The notes below the pieces were generated by a model. The model had not been told where the DNA came from, ran no database searches, and was given only the letters and a program-made list of their open reading frames with translations. 64,000 nt of DNA from Bacteroidota bacterium (GTDB lineage Bacteria > Bacteroidota > Bacteroidia > M30B66), in the NCBI GenBank assembly GCA_947460255.1, contig CANHIS010000011.1:1-64000 (forward strand). The letters are read 5' to 3'. The position numbers and the translations under genes are program-made. Positions 62,678-64,000 of the stretch are shown here, piece after piece (within the stretch, counting starts at the first letter, position 1; each line of letters opens with the position of its first letter).

Positions 62678-63088
62678 TCAGATAGTAGCAATCACCTTAA
62701 GTTCGATGGCGATTGGCGTAGGTAAACAATTGATTTCCAATGTTGTTCTACATGGAAGATTGTCTTTGAAAAACTCGGCATAAACACGATTGTAGATAGG
62801 GAAATCGTCTTTCATGTTGGTTAGAAACACGGTAACATCCACGATATTATCCCATGAAGAACCACAGTCTTCGAGGATGTAACGGATGTTATTGAACACT
62901 GAGCGACATTGAGTTTCTATGTCGTAACTGACGATGTTACCTTGTGGATCTAGTTCTACACCAGGAATTATTTTGGTTCCTCTCTCGCGGGGACCAACAC
63001 CACTGAGGAATAATAGGTTGCCAACACGGCGAGCATGCGGGTATAAACCAACTGGTTCGGGAGCACGGGAAGAATTGAGCTTGTCCAT
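62678..63088 (-). CDS. RidA-family deaminase, 2-aminomuconate deaminase-like
   Basis: 136 residues. SRAPEPVGLYPHARRVG, LFLSGVGPRERG, NIVSYDIETQCRSVFNN and CRTTLEINCLPTPIAIELK follow the AmnD branch of the RidA/YjgF family more closely than general imine-hydrolysing RidA. AmnD deaminates 2-aminomuconate in the kynurenine (tryptophan) degradation pathway. No other pathway gene is in the window, so the assignment stays tentative. The conserved Arg of RRT/CRTT that contacts the substrate is present. Confidence 0.83.
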   Translation of the reverse strand: MDKLNSSRAPEPVGLYPHARRVGNLLFLSGVGPRERGTKIIPGVELDPQGNIVSYDIETQCRSVFNNIRYILEDCGSSWDNIVDVTVFLTNMKDDFPIYNRVYAEFFKDNLPCRTTLEINCLPTPIAIELKVIATI

Positions 63089-63213
63089 CGGAAAAATTGT
63101 TTTCGCGAAAGTAGCTTAATTCCAGTGTGTAGAGATGATATGAATGAAATTTCCTCTACGTAACATTAAGTTAATCTACTATCTTATTGAAGATGTATTA
63201 ATTACGTAAATAA

Positions 63214-63663
63214 TCAACTTCTATTGAAAAAAATCTTGTAGATCTTCGTTCTATTCGAAAAGGTCCTATACAGTTGTGGGTACACCAAGAAATCTGGAAT
63301 AGGAAATTTGGCCTTATAATGAATATCATCCACGATTAACACATCATTTCCGTGTTGTTCGACAATGTGGTCGTGTTGCCAAGCACTTAAAAAAAACGGC
63401 AATATAACACCTTCGTCTCGAAAGAAATGGCGCACTTGACCTTCACTCGCATGCTGGGTAATTTTGCTAGTCCAGTATTGCTTTCCAATTATAGGAAGCT
63501 GCATTTCGATCTCTACAATGTCGCCTGTTTTGCAACCGTCGAAGCGCAGTAGTTTTGAAGGTGGGAATTTTGGTGCAAGCGCTAAAAACAGTTCTTCATT
63601 GAAACGCGAAAAAACATCATCTGCCGAGATGTTGTGCAGAGTTGATTCGATGCGGATGTGCAT
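63214..63663 (-). CDS. SRPBCC-fold ligand-binding protein
   Basis: 149 residues. The MHIRIESTLHNISADDVFSRF opening, a FDGCKTGDIVEIEM strand, a HDHIVEQ segment and the C-terminal long helix (VYPQLYRTFSNRTKIYKIFF) fit the START/SRPBCC cyclase-dehydrase-like fold. A hydrophobic pocket is expected; the ligand is unknown. Its ATG overlaps the ispH stop (TGATG), so it is coupled to ispH. An AT-rich 125-base gap separates it from the RidA gene. Confidence 0.82.
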   Translation of the reverse strand: MHIRIESTLHNISADDVFSRFNEELFLALAPKFPPSKLLRFDGCKTGDIVEIEMQLPIIGKQYWTSKITQHASEGQVRHFFRDEGVILPFFLSAWQHDHIVEQHGNDVLIVDDIHYKAKFPIPDFLVYPQLYRTFSNRTKIYKIFFNRS

Positions 63664-64000
63664 CAGAGTATTTCAAGCGATTTCTTAACGTCTTCCATCA
63701 ACCACATTGGCGTAGAAGTGGCGCCACAAATGCCTACACGCTCGTTGTTCCCGAACCAATCGAAGTTGATTTCATCCACCCGAGAAATGAAGTAGGTTCT
63801 TGGATTTTGGTCTTTGCACACATTGTAAAGAACCTTTCCATTGGATGATTTAGTTCCACTCACGAACAAAATTACATCGTAAGAAACAGCGAAGCTGCGT
63901 AATTCAGAATCACGGTCGCTTACCTGAGAACAGATGGTATCGTGAGCGTTAACTTTGATGCCTTTTGCTTCGAGTGCTTCGCGAGTTTCTTTGAATTTTT
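63663..64000 (-). CDS. ispH: 4-hydroxy-3-methylbut-2-enyl diphosphate reductase, 5' end cut by window edge
   Basis: The last 112 codons. AHDTICSQVSDRDSEL carries one of the three cluster-binding cysteines, LFVSGTKSSNGK is the substrate-phosphate loop, and GICGATSTPMWLMEDV carries the last cluster Cys and the Ser/Thr loop near the C-terminus. IspH uses a 4Fe-4S cluster to make IPP and DMAPP, the last step of the MEP isoprenoid pathway. The N-terminal part lies beyond the right edge. It depends on the Fe-S genes found earlier in this window. Confidence 0.93.
   Translation of the reverse strand, partial: KFKETREALEAKGIKVNAHDTICSQVSDRDSELRSFAVSYDVILFVSGTKSSNGKVLYNVCKDQNPRTYFISRVDEINFDWFGNNERVGICGATSTPMWLMEDVKKSLEIL

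Overview
The window is a compact stretch of a Bacteroidota chromosome, most likely from a Flavobacteriales-type bacterium. The evidence is type IX secretion (T9SS) C-terminal sorting domains on several secreted proteins, SusC/SusD and other TonB-linked receptors, a fused hemCD gene, an S46 dipeptidyl-peptidase, DUF2480 beside the SUF genes, and promoters of the Bacteroidetes form TTTG-N19-TAnnTTTG. I saw no tRNA, rRNA or CRISPR array. Many neighbouring genes overlap by 1-4 bases or end tail to tail with 0-1 base between them.

Layout. 1-2224: the end of a mobile element. A large serine recombinase (cut by the left edge) sits directly against the 5' part of yifB/comM, whose reading frame is broken in the middle of its ATPase domain. 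2331-4651: gmhA, a small unknown gene, a WaaE-like glycosyltransferase and an XRE regulator, pointing to LPS core synthesis. 5049-7834: hemA-hemCD (tetrapyrrole synthesis). 7836-14193: an M20 amidohydrolase, a half-size TauE/SafE permease, a large TolB-propeller/beta-barrel protein, a metallo-beta-lactamase-fold hydrolase and an EamA transporter. 14265-28619: the SUF iron-sulfur genes, split into two minus-strand blocks (sufA-sufB, then sufC-D-S-E-sufT-like-DUF2480 about 8 kb away), with rpoN, asnS, a LuxR regulator, esterases and small proteins between them. 28763-36728: secreted and surface proteins (collagen-like, TonB receptor with a T9SS partner, lipoprotein) and a LuxE-like acyl-protein synthetase. 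36848-40855: the ribosomal/translation cluster rplM-rpsI-rpsB-tsf-pyrH-frr. 41369-49851: an alpha-glucan utilisation locus (GH13 amylase with T9SS tail, SusC, SusD, small T9SS binding-type protein). 49914-56682: two outer-membrane proteins, DPP7-type S46 peptidase, a CBM9-like secreted protein, tag, DUF1361 and diacylglycerol kinase. 57167-62619: an apparent operon of a membrane TPR-LuxR regulator followed by two paralogous secreted WG-repeat proteins of unknown role. 62678-64000: a RidA/aminomuconate-deaminase-like protein, an SRPBCC protein and the 3' part of ispH.

The strongest items for a second look are the recombinase-interrupted comM, the TPR-LuxR/WG-repeat cluster, the split SUF locus with a palindrome at the sufA promoter, a decayed T9SS tail gene beside a perfect 26-bp hairpin, divergent genes whose start codons overlap, and short palindromic repeats that also occur inside coding sequence. 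All family assignments rest on reading motifs by eye; no database search was run.
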